DNA of 64,000 bases. It comes from Lineus longissimus. Lineage: Eukaryota; Nemertea; Pilidiophora; Heteronemertea; Lineidae. Both the position numbers and the translations under genes were made by a program. Every line of letters begins with the position of its first letter. The first letter of the stretch is position 1. The stretch covers positions 12,896,001 to 12,960,000 of the forward strand of contig NC_088317.1 in assembly GCF_910592395.1 (NCBI RefSeq), read 5' to 3'. Shown one piece after another: positions 34,013 through 43,803 of this stretch. The notes under the pieces were generated by a model that saw only the letters and a list, made by a program, of their open reading frames with translations, made no database searches and was not told where the DNA came from.

Positions 34013-34167
34013 GGGCCGAGTGCCTTTTTTACATAGGTAGAGATTTTCTGGTGCTTTTTTTTCCGGTGCCTTTTTTTCCAGTGCCTTTTTATCCAGTGCC
34101 TTTTTTCCCAGTGCCTTTTTTTCCGTACCTTTTTTTCCAGTGCCTTTTTTCCAGTGCCTTTATTACC
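34013..34167 (-). repeat. subterminal GGCACTGGAAAAAA array (right arm)
   Basis: About nine units, the inverted counterpart of the left array, followed inward (toward 33905) by the shared unique part of the arm. Confidence 0.9.
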
Positions 34168-34732
34168 TAGATTCATACTAAGTACTGATGATTGCACATT
34201 GTAACTGCTTACGGTACAATATTGTATATACATGTGCATATCGCATCATGAAACAACAATATGCATTAACCGTTTCGCTGTTTATGTTGGTATTGTGAAA
34301 AGATTAAAACGCTTTACAAAGTTATAGACAGTATATATTGTCATTTATGTTATATTGGGAGAGGAATGATAAGAAAATATCGATTGCACAACTCATCGAT
34401 TGGTACTAATTGATGGAAACAAATATGCCTGTACGGCCTGACCGTGACTAAACTTCTCTCTTGGAGCACGCTGGCTCACCGTCTTATGCATGTATATTAC
34501 GTATATATGTTAAGTACATCTTCTAAAAAGAGCCCTAAAGTTAAGACGATTTGTGTGGTGCAGTACCCTAGGTAGGTGTGATTATCTAGGGATTGGCTAC
34601 CGGATTTTTATTTTTGCTGTCGCCTGCTGTATAAAAAGATGGGGATTCGGACAGTGTCAGCGAGGTACTATCCACTATGGTTACCAGAGCGCTAGCAGAC
34701 AACAGCAAAAAAATTGAAAGCACAGGCAGATT

Positions 34733-35048
34733 CAACAGCGAATATAATAAATGAATAACTATATATAGAATTTGTAAAGCTCCTTTCCAGGTCACCCTGC
34801 TCAAAGCGCTACCTCCTCTATTTTTTGAAGTGAAGATTGAACAAGTGTGTTTTAAGAAGGGATTTGAATAGGGTGAGGGTCTCAGCAGATGTAATTGCTT
34901 TGGGGAGTCTAGAGATAAGGGGCAGCCACGGAGAAACTGCGATCCCCGTACTTTGATTTTGAGGGAGGTACAAGGAGACACTCTGAACAGGATGACCTGG
35001 TAAGGCGCCCACCTTCGTTACGCTATTTCCTGTTCTGTGGCAGCACAC
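34733..35048 (-). mobile_element. LINE (CR1/L2-like) 3' fragment
   Basis: Minus strand: SRLPKAITSAETLTLFKSLL followed by KTHLFNLHFKK and a stop, the usual C-terminus of CR1/L2-type ORF2. The 3' UTR includes GCGCTTTGAGCAGGGTGACC, also usual for this group, and ends in ATTTATTATATT-type tail near 34733. It is 5' truncated. Confidence 0.65.
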
Positions 35049-36327
35049 TCGACGTCGATTTGCTATTTCTAGTTGATAGCTTGAACACGTCTGTTAATAG
35101 GTTTATACTGATGTAGTTGTCCTGAATAAGTAAAGAAATCAGTGTTTTTGTAGCCCTGTGCCTAGTTTAGGGTGCAAATTGCGCCTGCTTCTCCCATATC
35201 TATCTAGGTTGTGATGATTATTGCACGTGCTCGTGTTGTGTAGCATGTACACCAGAATAGAAAGATGTTTTAACAAGTTTTTGGCTAAAAGTGTTCAATG
35301 CAAAAATAGAAAGCAGACTGTCTGCTATGGGTTATATACCTGTGTGTACTGTCATGAATGTCCGCTATGGTTAGACATGCTGTGAATGGGACTGACTACT
35401 TCCACGGCGCCGGAGTGTGCGTTTCGATAGTAAGCATGTTTCGCAACCCTTACAAACAAAGAAGTAATATACGACGTGCAAAAGTATCTCGTGTACGCGA
35501 CACCCGCTTATCATCTTTAATTCGTTCTTTCACCTATTAAGTGGTAAGGCGAATCGGGGGATTAATCGATAATTGACATCGTTTTTCGTCGGTCGTAGCT
35601 CTTAATAAAGGTTGCGAAAACCTTTATGAAGATGTGACGACGACGACGGCGACTATCATACTCACAATCGTTAGCCGAACATACTGTAAATTCAAGAAAA
35701 TAACACCACTTCATTAACAGCCGGTGTCGCCGCCCCTGACTCATAGGGTGGCGAACAGAGATGTTGAGAAGGCCGATCATTGGCTGGGATTCCAGAGAGG
35801 GTCGTCCAGGCCTCATATCCAATATACCTCAGTTTCTAGTCAAATCCTTATTGCTTGGGTTGTTGAAACCGATTCGTAGGTCTCCTATGAATGGGATAAT
35901 GGGATCAGGGCCTTCAGTGTCCCAGAACATCTTCAACTAATCGTCATTGGTAGTGTAAAGGGTGTCCCAGTGCTAATGGCTGATAGTGTACAGGGTGTCC
36001 ATGAAAAAAGTCCAACTGACATATTGGCTTCTGCTGGTTTTAGGGACTGACCTGCCCTTTCAAAGTGAGGCACAGCTCAGGGAGATAATGGAGCATGTCT
36101 TCGGGTCTTATTATCCCTTACCAGCTTCGGGCTTTCAAAGATACTTTGCAGTGCGAAATTGGTATGAATGAGAAGTTGTCCGTCACATATCCGGAGACAA
36201 AACCGAACATCCCTCTGAATGTACAGTCTTGTCCGAAGTGATCAGTGAAGGAATAAAAAGAACGATGCAAATCCCGATTCAATTTTTTTTCAAAGCTAAA
36301 GATACACATTATTAGATTGTCCAGCGT
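35049..36327. other. intergenic, no gene recognised
   Basis: Contains near-duplicate words GTGTAAAGGGTGTCCCAGTG (35955) and GTGTACAGGGTGTCCATGAA (35987). The second resembles the end of a DNA transposon, but no matching inverted end was found. It may mark an end of the pogo-like element to the right. Confidence 0.4.
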
Positions 36328-37557
36328 TCAGAATCGTACCCACGTAACGTCCTCATCAACAGCATCCCAGGTATCTCTAATGATGTTGGTCACGTCTCTC
36401 CGGCCGATGTGAGGGCAGTCTCCTCGTTCGTCCGTGTGGTCCTTCTTCCACGATTTACATTTTCGCCGTATGTGACATTTGAAGAACTTCATGACTGCAA
36501 CGTCTAACGGTTGTACGAGAGATGTGCAACCAGCAGGTACGTAATCCAGGCTGCCTCTCATATCGCGGTCTCTCGTCCGGAAGTTCTCTGTCCGGTGGAC
36601 CCGATAATGATCGACGATTAACAGGAACTGGTCGGTCTCGTTGTCGGTGACGTAGGGTGATATGACTTCATCTAACCAGTGGTGCGCCGTTTCCTCCCTC
36701 ATCCAACCAGTTTCCGATTGGGTAATATTTACATCTGCTGGTGGGTTGTCTTGGAGGGCTGCAAACAACCGGACGAAACCTCTTCTGGGGAAGGTGATGT
36801 GCGCCGGCAACTTTGCTCCAGAGGCTGCGGTGCAGAGGGTGACGGTGTATCCCAGCTTGGTATTGGACCTGGATGATCGGACGTCTATGGCTTTCTCCCC
36901 CGTAGTGTTGGCCGTGTACATGGTTCTCACGTCAAACAAGACAAAGGTTTGGTCCATGTTAAAGAAGAACCGCATCTGTATATCAAGACGATCGATGCTC
37001 CTAGTAACCGCATCTCGGAAGGTCTGGATCCTTGCAGCACCATCAGCGGGGACGGTCGTTGTATTCTTGGTCACCTTCCGTAGGGACACGTGGCGTCTCT
37101 TCATCAAGCACTCCACCCAGCCTATGGATGCGTTGAAATCCCATAGCTGAGGGCGACGATGCTGAATCCCTTCTCTGACATCTTGGGCTAACTCATTCCA
37201 CCAGCTTTGCCACACTACCAACGCCTTATCTTGAAGGTCGAGAACGGAGACTGCGAGGCGACGCTCTCTCATCTGCTGCAGCCATTGGTAAAGCTAGTCC
37301 TCAACCTGTGGCCAGAACGGATCACGGGACTCAATCACCGTCTTCTTCCGGCCATGCCCTTGTTCTTGCTCCTGCTCGAGGTCCTCGAGATTCCACCTTC
37401 TTAACGTCTCCCAAGGGATGTTATAGTGGGCGGCGAACTCTCTCATACTGCGCACCGTGCCGTTCACCAGTCCTCCTTCTGGTCTCTCAGGTAGGCAAGT
37501 TTTTCTGTCACGGTGTAGCGCCGGCGTCGTTTTCTCAGCGGCTCTACAGCATCCATT
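36328..37557 (-). pseudogene. second pogo-like transposase (stop and frameshift)
   Basis: Related to the 28.4 kb transposase but well diverged. A basic N-terminus (MDAVEPLRKRRRRYTVTEKL) is followed by a frameshift near 37465, then an HTH (MREFAAHYNIPWETLRRW), a TAG at 37294-37296, and an open catalytic part of more than 310 residues. All three catalytic Asp are kept: FFNMDQTF, LLIVDHYRVH, TSLVQPLDVAV. Terminal repeats and TA boundaries could not be identified. Confidence 0.8.
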
Positions 37558-39723
37558 ATCGCACAGGTTGTCTGCAACGTGGGTACCCTCGGTGGGGCTT
37601 CATTTATAGGCCTAAGAGGCCCTAGAATTACACAAGAAAACCACAAATCCTAGAAACTTCGATTCTGTTTTTTCCCACGTAGGCCTAGGGAGTCTAAATA
37701 AAAAAAAGAGGGTTGTAGAAAAACAGAGAATGAGCTCCTCGTTTTTCTTCGGAATTTCGTGACTACTATCATTGCCTGAATCTCACTTTGCTTTACTAAT
37801 GCAAGCGGTTGTAGATTTTCCATCAGCGTTTCAATAAGGATTTTTTTTGTTTGGGGGGTTTGGATCAATCTAAAAAGTGCTTCAGTTCTATGAGACGACC
37901 TGTATAAACGGTCGGCGAGTGGCCTTACCATTTACATCATTCCACATGCGCACTCATCGACCAGTAGGCCCACAACACTTCGAATCAATAGGGCTGCGGT
38001 AATAAGTGGTTTAGCGTAACCGTGACAGCTCGGCTGAGCCGTCACCAGTTACCGACCGACGGCGAGGGCCAGCGAAGTCACTCATTGGTTACCTCTGGTG
38101 AATAGACTCGAGAGAAGAGGCCGGGCCTTGAATATCCCGAAGTGGTGTTATTTTCATGAATATACAGTATCGTCGGGCTCATCAATATCCCACCAAAGAG
38201 GTTTGTGGTGTGAAGAGGACAGACCAACTGAGTCTTGAATTCATCAAGCATGGTGGGCAAGGATAAGTCGCGGGGATCACCATGTTACTATAGCGCTGTT
38301 TATGTCAGAGTTCAACATGATTAGATGAAATATAGTGTCGGAGGAAAACGACCTGATCCTAGTTCCAGGCAATTTAACTTTGAGTACATGTAAATCTCAT
38401 CAGAGCAGATTGTCAGAAAAGTGAATTTTTGTAAATGATAAAAACTCCGCTGGACCTAGAAATCACTTGCCGCACATGTAAATCTACACGATGTATGTAT
38501 ACCACCGACGATGCATGGATGTGATCGGCACACAGTAGACGGACATCAGCAATCCCATACAAAAACTACTGTGAGTGTTCGGCAGAAATATAAATTATAA
38601 GGCATTCGGTCGACTGGTTGAGGAAGACGAGAAGTGTGACTCACGGCGCGCTCTTTGCAGTAATGCTCACTTATTCTCGCCAAGCCTGATTCCTCTAGGT
38701 GGTATAGGTTACAGCTTTGGAGAGAATGAAGGGAAATGCGTTGCCAATATCCATATGGACAGTATGGCGTGTTTACTATCCTGATGCGATTGACGGATGA
38801 TTAGGAGACAGGGTGTCCAATACGGGATAGGGAGATAATTCTGTTCCGCAGACTGGTGTCTTTCACATTATATCCCCACGCCAATGTGATCAGATTTAAG
38901 CAAAAAATCGCAGTGTTGTTGCCCGACCAACCTCGACAATAAAACTCGTCTGCAGACTGCGATATCACAATTGATATTGCAAGTTTTTACTACGTTTTAA
39001 CTCAATCCTCAGAAATATGGTATAGACCCTCCGCTTTGAGTCCGATTTCGATTCTAAAATACGATTTGACCAGTCACATTCTGAACAATTCTTCTGCCAT
39101 ATCCTTTGCATCTCCCTCCCCTCAGCCCAGGAACTTGCACGCCGACATTCATTAGATGATGATGTCATGAAATGGCCTACTTTCGGAATTTTAACAGACA
39201 AAGTGGGATGCACGAGGCCCGCTTCCGGCCCAATATCATAATTTTTGCTGCAAAATCGACTGGATAGTTGAAAAACACTTTAGAAACTGTTGTGTGTGAC
39301 ATACGCTCATTGCAAGGTGCATGTGATCAAGTTATGTGATTGGCACTTGGCCGGATAATTCAAGTGCTTTCTGGTGGATCCGGATCCCGATATTACATCA
39401 GCAGTCGCGTAATGTATTTTGTGTAAAATGAAAGAAATGAAAGAAAGACGCGCTGTTGATTACCAAGAAATCTTCAACAGTCTTCATTTAAATATTTTTC
39501 ATCATGCACTCCCGATCTGATGTGGTTGGTTGTAGTCGTCTGAGGCTTTTTTCGACTTCTGAACGGTTTTTCCAACTTCTTCCAGATTAATTTGACAATA
39601 CTCCGACATTGTCCGATTTTAATATACAATTCATTATCGTACAGTTTGATCGTTCGCATACACTTTTATTTCATTTTTTTAAAAACCTTTGTTCTGCCTG
39701 ATTCTAAAGTATTTTCTCCATAG
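37558..39723. other. intergenic, no gene recognised
   Basis: No domain was recognised in the short frames (for example 38575-38784, 38965-39213). ACAGGGTGTCCA at 38809 repeats the word at 35990 in the same orientation. Confidence 0.45.
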
Positions 39724-39974
39724 CCAAAATGTACAAGTTAGACCAAATGGTTTTTGCGAAGGTTTTGGACAACTACACCTTAACCAAGCCAGATATAGCG
39801 ATACCGTCAACGTTATCGAGATTTAGGTGTGGCTTGTATTGCCTGATACACGGATGTTTGTTTTTCAATATTAAGCAGGGTGACTCGATATGTCAGCTAA
39901 GTCGCAAAGAAGGACGATGCCTTAGGAGATCAGATGTGTTGTCCACTAGTAGGAGCCAGATCTATGAATGTAAG
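39724..39974 (+). CDS. exon encoding a PAN/apple-like domain (partial gene)
   Basis: 251 bases between acceptor TTTCTCCATAG and donor AAG|GTAGGC. The 83 residues contain FRCGLYCLIHGCLFFNI, then CQLSRKEGRC, and end YECK; the spacing of six Cys with the CxxxC..GC.FF pattern fits a PAN/apple fold, an extracellular adhesive domain. It enters with two bases and leaves in phase 0. Other exons were not found in the flanks, so this may be one exon of a longer secreted or membrane protein, or a stray exon. Confidence 0.5.
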
Positions 39975-40894
39975 GTAGGCCAAATGAACATACCAAGACG
40001 GAATAAGAATTAATTATCATAAAATACGCACTTCAATGATAATAAGATGCATAGCGACTCAAAAGGAAATTCATCGGGCTGCCGGGAACAGAGAGTAGAC
40101 GCGGGAATCCATTGTGGCTCGCCGAAATAGAGGGGCGAAACGTTTAGAGGCTGGAAATTAAAGACAATTTTGACCAGCAACCAATTTAACCTATACGGGG
40201 TACGATACATGGAAACGAGACATGCGGACGTAGTCCCTCCAATGCTATTCGTCATCACCATATTGAAAATCAGTCCGCGTCACAACATGCACATGTACCA
40301 CAGTAATGTTATATGATCGCTCATTAGGCTCAGGCAGAACATTTACCAAAAAGCTTCTCCTCAAAATAACCGTTCATTCCGATATTTGTACGATTGTTCT
40401 CTTCATACATCGCATTGTTATAGTTCAGTGATTTTATAACGAGTATCACTCGCTGACTTGAACGCCTAAATGGCCTTTTTGAAAAAAATTATGTAATTGA
40501 GGTGAAAAGAATTAGTTTTTGGCGCCAGTGAAGTAATCAATGGCGGATTTGGACTAAAGTTCGAGTCGATTCTCTTTGAAGTGATATTTTCGAATGATGA
40601 GCCACAAAAAATTCCGGTGATTCAAATCTCAGCTCCCGTAACTGGTGAATTTTTCTTTGAATCACAAAACTTATCGTCTGTTAGCTATTTAGCCGGTTTG
40701 GGTGCGTCGGTTTTTGAGCGTCGTCTTTCGACCGTCAATGTAGGAGGATGTACAACCATAACGTTGTATAGTATTGAATACAATTTATATATATTGGGTT
40801 ACATCTCAATCAGAGCTTGTGCGTGTACAGTTTTGAATATAATTCATATCGGTTTATACATCAGTAGTTAGTGCTACAGACGCAAATAGCAATC

Positions 40895-41800
40895 CTCAAA
40901 AATGGTAGTTGGTAAAACCTGGCGCAGATTTCGGACGCTAAGTTTTGCATCATTGGATTGCAACGCATTCAACAAATCTGAACTGCTGTTGGCTTTACTG
41001 AATTGACAGAACTGACTGGACTGGAACAGCTTGGAACTTGTGCCATAAAAAAACAACAGAATACAGGCCGGAATCGACTACCAGCTGGGCCGCAGGTATG
41101 TTTAACCTGGTGTTATGACCGTGGTAGGTGATGCGGTTGACTGTAGGGGATTTATCACATAGTGGGGCTGATCATGACGGATCCAGCCGTGAATAAATCT
41201 CCATTTCCCATCGCTGTTGCTCTTAACTGGTTAAGTTAATAAACGCGTTGGTCACCCCACAATGTACAGGATTTAAAAAATCCAACATAATTGATTCAAA
41301 TAACCACGACAAAGCCATTACATCACCGCCAAGAAGGTACAAAACATTACCAAGCTCATCAGCAAATTATAGACGTGTGCAAATCTTTTATCAATAAGTA
41401 GAGTTCGGATAAGTAAGGTCACATCAACCGCCCCGAAAGTTTGACGTTCTAGTCATTTCAGTCCAGTCCGTTCCGTGAATTCGATGAGGCCCGTCGGGCC
41501 ATCTCTGGGCCCAGTGCATTACACGATTGAGGAAGTTCAATTGTATTTCAATGGGTCAAGGGATGGTCGTATCATGTTACAGTGCAAGTTATTGAGGTAA
41601 ACGCTATAAACCTTGGTTGATTGCGTGTGAGTAGAAGTTTGGTCACGTGATGAGGTAACCAAATAAAATAAACTATTCATCTTGAAATCACTTGATGCGA
41701 GGTTAATGGAATTCAAATAGTGCAATCCAATGATACAAAACCTAGCATCCAACCGCAAGTGTCCAACATCTGCGTAGAGGATTCACCAACTACCCTCCGA
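40895..41800. repeat. inverted repeat pair, arms about 80 bp
   Basis: TGCAATCCAATGATACAAAA at 41721 and its near-complement at 40950-40975; ATCTGCG and ACCAACTACC also match outward (41769-41796 against 40900-40930). The DNA between has no recognised gene. It may be a 0.9 kb DNA element with worn ends. Confidence 0.5.
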
Positions 41801-42048
41801 ATCCCCCAACTTCGGCAGCGAAGGAAGGTGTTAACAGATCATTATCTACTTCAGCCTGTTCTGCCGCTTGTCTTAAAGAATTGCGCCAGGTCGTTTTGTG
41901 CTGCCTTAAGTTCTTGTCGTTCTGCTGGCCATCGTATGGCATTCCTGGGGATTGCGCAAGGCAAACGGCACGCTCATGTTCCAACAAACCAACTTTTCCT
42001 TCCATTTTATAGCTGAAACGTTTCGTAAACTACACGTTAGACAGGGAA

Positions 42049-43020
42049 ATGCATTTGATACCGCATTTCATTTTAAAGGGAAAGAATAAGATCCGCTGCA
42101 AATACGACAGTCTCCAGAGGCATATCCTGTTTATTGTATATTCCTCGCATAACATACAAGTTATTGTGTATAGTTATCGCGCAAATAAAGATGCGTTCAT
42201 AAAGTCTCATCATTCAACGTCAACATTGATAAATGGTGACTGGCCATTAAAATCTCTCAATAGTTTTTTACTAGTAACAGGAAAGAAAGGTGTTTTGTTG
42301 TATGACTTTGTGAGGGGCCTTGTCGTTGGAAAAATGAGAATTCCTAAGCGTGACAAATGCAAACGTGATGCTGATAAGCAAGTATTGCACATTACGGTCG
42401 GGGATGGAAATATACTTATTTATTGTTTCAATTTAAGGACTCAATATTTTTCTGGCACGATTTACGATGTTCATTTTTTGCGTCGGAAGAGGGTTCGAAT
42501 GAAATTGAAGAATCCAATTGTGATGAGGAATGGAATAAGACTCACGCAGAAGATAAAACAATTGGGTATGTGGTTTGTAATGGACAAAGATATTGTTATG
42601 ATGGGCGGCTTCAATGGATATTTTGAATATGAAATTAAGATTTGTTTTTTTCGGGCAGCTAATGGGTATACGCCAGAAGTGAGCACGATTATTCCGCATG
42701 TGAAGAATGTGATTCATTTTATTAGCCAATTGAAAACAATAAGTGTCGCTCTATTTTTTCAAAAGAATAATTTGATCGGGGTAAATGAGGACTTTCACGA
42801 GTTCAATGATTGTATTGGTAAAGTGAAAAACGAAGGAAAACTGATAGAAGTGAAACCCATTCGACATTTTCGATGCAACGGACAAGTTCTAGCCAATGTT
42901 TTAGGTATGGAAGAGAATAGGAATATAGTATTCCTTGATCCAAAATCAAATAAAAATGGCCAAAATGATCTAATTCTGAAGACAGCAAAAATATATAGGT
43001 ATAGGGAAGTTTTTTATTAA
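42049..43020 (+). CDS. orphan single-exon ORF, 323 aa
   Basis: Uninterrupted 972-base frame in AT-rich DNA, far longer than chance frames nearby, ending TAA, with AATAAA at 43193-43198, about 170 bases after the stop. I do not recognise the family. The protein is basic and rich in short beta-strand-like segments separated by Gly/Asp turns (FLLVTGKKGVLLYDF, LHITVGDGNILIYCF, DIVMMGGFNGYFEYE), which could suit a beta-propeller, but no WD signature is clear. No signal peptide or membrane helix stands out. It converges with the SLCO gene; the stops are about 430 bases apart. Confidence 0.55.
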   Translation: MHLIPHFILKGKNKIRCKYDSLQRHILFIVYSSHNIQVIVYSYRANKDAFIKSHHSTSTLINGDWPLKSLNSFLLVTGKKGVLLYDFVRGLVVGKMRIPKRDKCKRDADKQVLHITVGDGNILIYCFNLRTQYFSGTIYDVHFLRRKRVRMKLKNPIVMRNGIRLTQKIKQLGMWFVMDKDIVMMGGFNGYFEYEIKICFFRAANGYTPEVSTIIPHVKNVIHFISQLKTISVALFFQKNNLIGVNEDFHEFNDCIGKVKNEGKLIEVKPIRHFRCNGQVLANVLGMEENRNIVFLDPKSNKNGQNDLILKTAKIYRYREVFY

Positions 43021-43192
43021 GTAAGCGCCGGTACCTCGTCACAATCTCCATTACCATTATGTCGCCACTTCCTCGTTTTTTACGGTGTTTCGGTTTTCGC
43101 AGTCAATTTAGATACGATATTCAAGTATGATCAAAATGTGTTTTTCCCGTCAGAATTAGTCAATGCCAATCTCAGTCCGGTTGTCTTATTGC

Positions 43193-43198
43193 AATAAA
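43193..43198 (+). terminator. poly(A) signal AATAAA
   Basis: Canonical hexamer on the plus strand (GCAATAAAACG), in the right place for the 323 aa ORF that ends at 43020. Confidence 0.5.
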
Positions 43199-43453
43199 AC
43201 GTTCGACCACCATGACCACAGCTTGTTTACAGCCCATTGTTGCTGGGTTATAGGACCTGTGAGTACAAACTCGACTTTTGAAGCAGTTGCAGCTGTAAAA
43301 AAGAAATTACGAACACAAGATCTAGATCAACCCGTCAAATGACCTGACATCCGAGCATACATGTATACATAATAAAAGGTTTGGAATATCCTCTCTTGTA
43401 GCATTGAAAAAAAGACGCCCGCGCAGCATGTTTGAACCATGTTATTACCGGAA

Positions 43454-43803
43454 TTAAACGGCAATAATACAAATTGGTTTTGAAGTTCCTGGTTTAAAGG
43501 CTTCTCCATCTTCCTGCATGTCATTTTCTTTGCCAATAACTTTTGCATCTCGCGGCTCCTCCCCTTCTTTATCGGTCTCATCTCCAGCGAAGACTATATT
43601 CCTTGAGAGATACCAACACAACATGTACAATAACGGACACACAAAGCGTAAACCAAAGGTCACACCATGTAGACTGTATTTGGTGGCGTCATTGTCGTAG
43701 ATGAGGCATAAGCCAGAATCGTCCTGGCTGCAGCCGGAGCTTGATTCCGTCACCAGGCAGAGGCTGTCCAAGAGCCACCCGTAGAGGACAGGCACGGGAA
43801 GGA
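43454..43803 (-). CDS. SLCO last coding exon
   Basis: Acceptor ATTTGTTTTAG; begins ...LPVPVLYGWLLDSLC and carries LCLIYDND, FGLRFVCPLLYMLCWYLSRN and an acidic tail (GDETDKEGEEPRDAKV) to the stop. Separated from exon 7 by more than 8 kb but phase and family sequence tie it to the gene. Confidence 0.85.

Larger units (their letters stand above)
30472..34173. mobile_element. 3.7 kb long-TIR element with repeat-built ends (Mutator-like candidate)
   Basis: The inverted arms are about 280 bp: 30479-30760 and 33905-34167. Each begins GGTAATAAAGGCACTGG, continues as an array of about ten GGCACTGGAAAAAA-type units, then the unique stretch CTTTAAAAATCAAAAAGAAT and TTGGTGAATC. The exact 10 bp CATACTAAGT lies outside both ends (30462-30471 and 34174-34183), which fits a 9-11 bp target duplication of Mutator-like elements. 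No transposase was recognised in the 3.1 kb between the arms. The class is inference. Confidence 0.75.

Noticed and set aside
30470-34170. CRISPR-like array from regularly spaced short repeats
   Set aside because: Units are 13-16 bases without unique spacers, arranged as inverted element ends in a eukaryotic genome.
36662-37150. Plus-strand frame of 162 aa
   Set aside because: Antisense shadow of the pogo-like transposase; no domain of its own.
38800-38830. ACAGGGTGTCCA as partner terminal repeat of the word at 35990
   Set aside because: Both are in the same orientation, so they cannot be inverted ends of one element around the 36-37 kb transposase.
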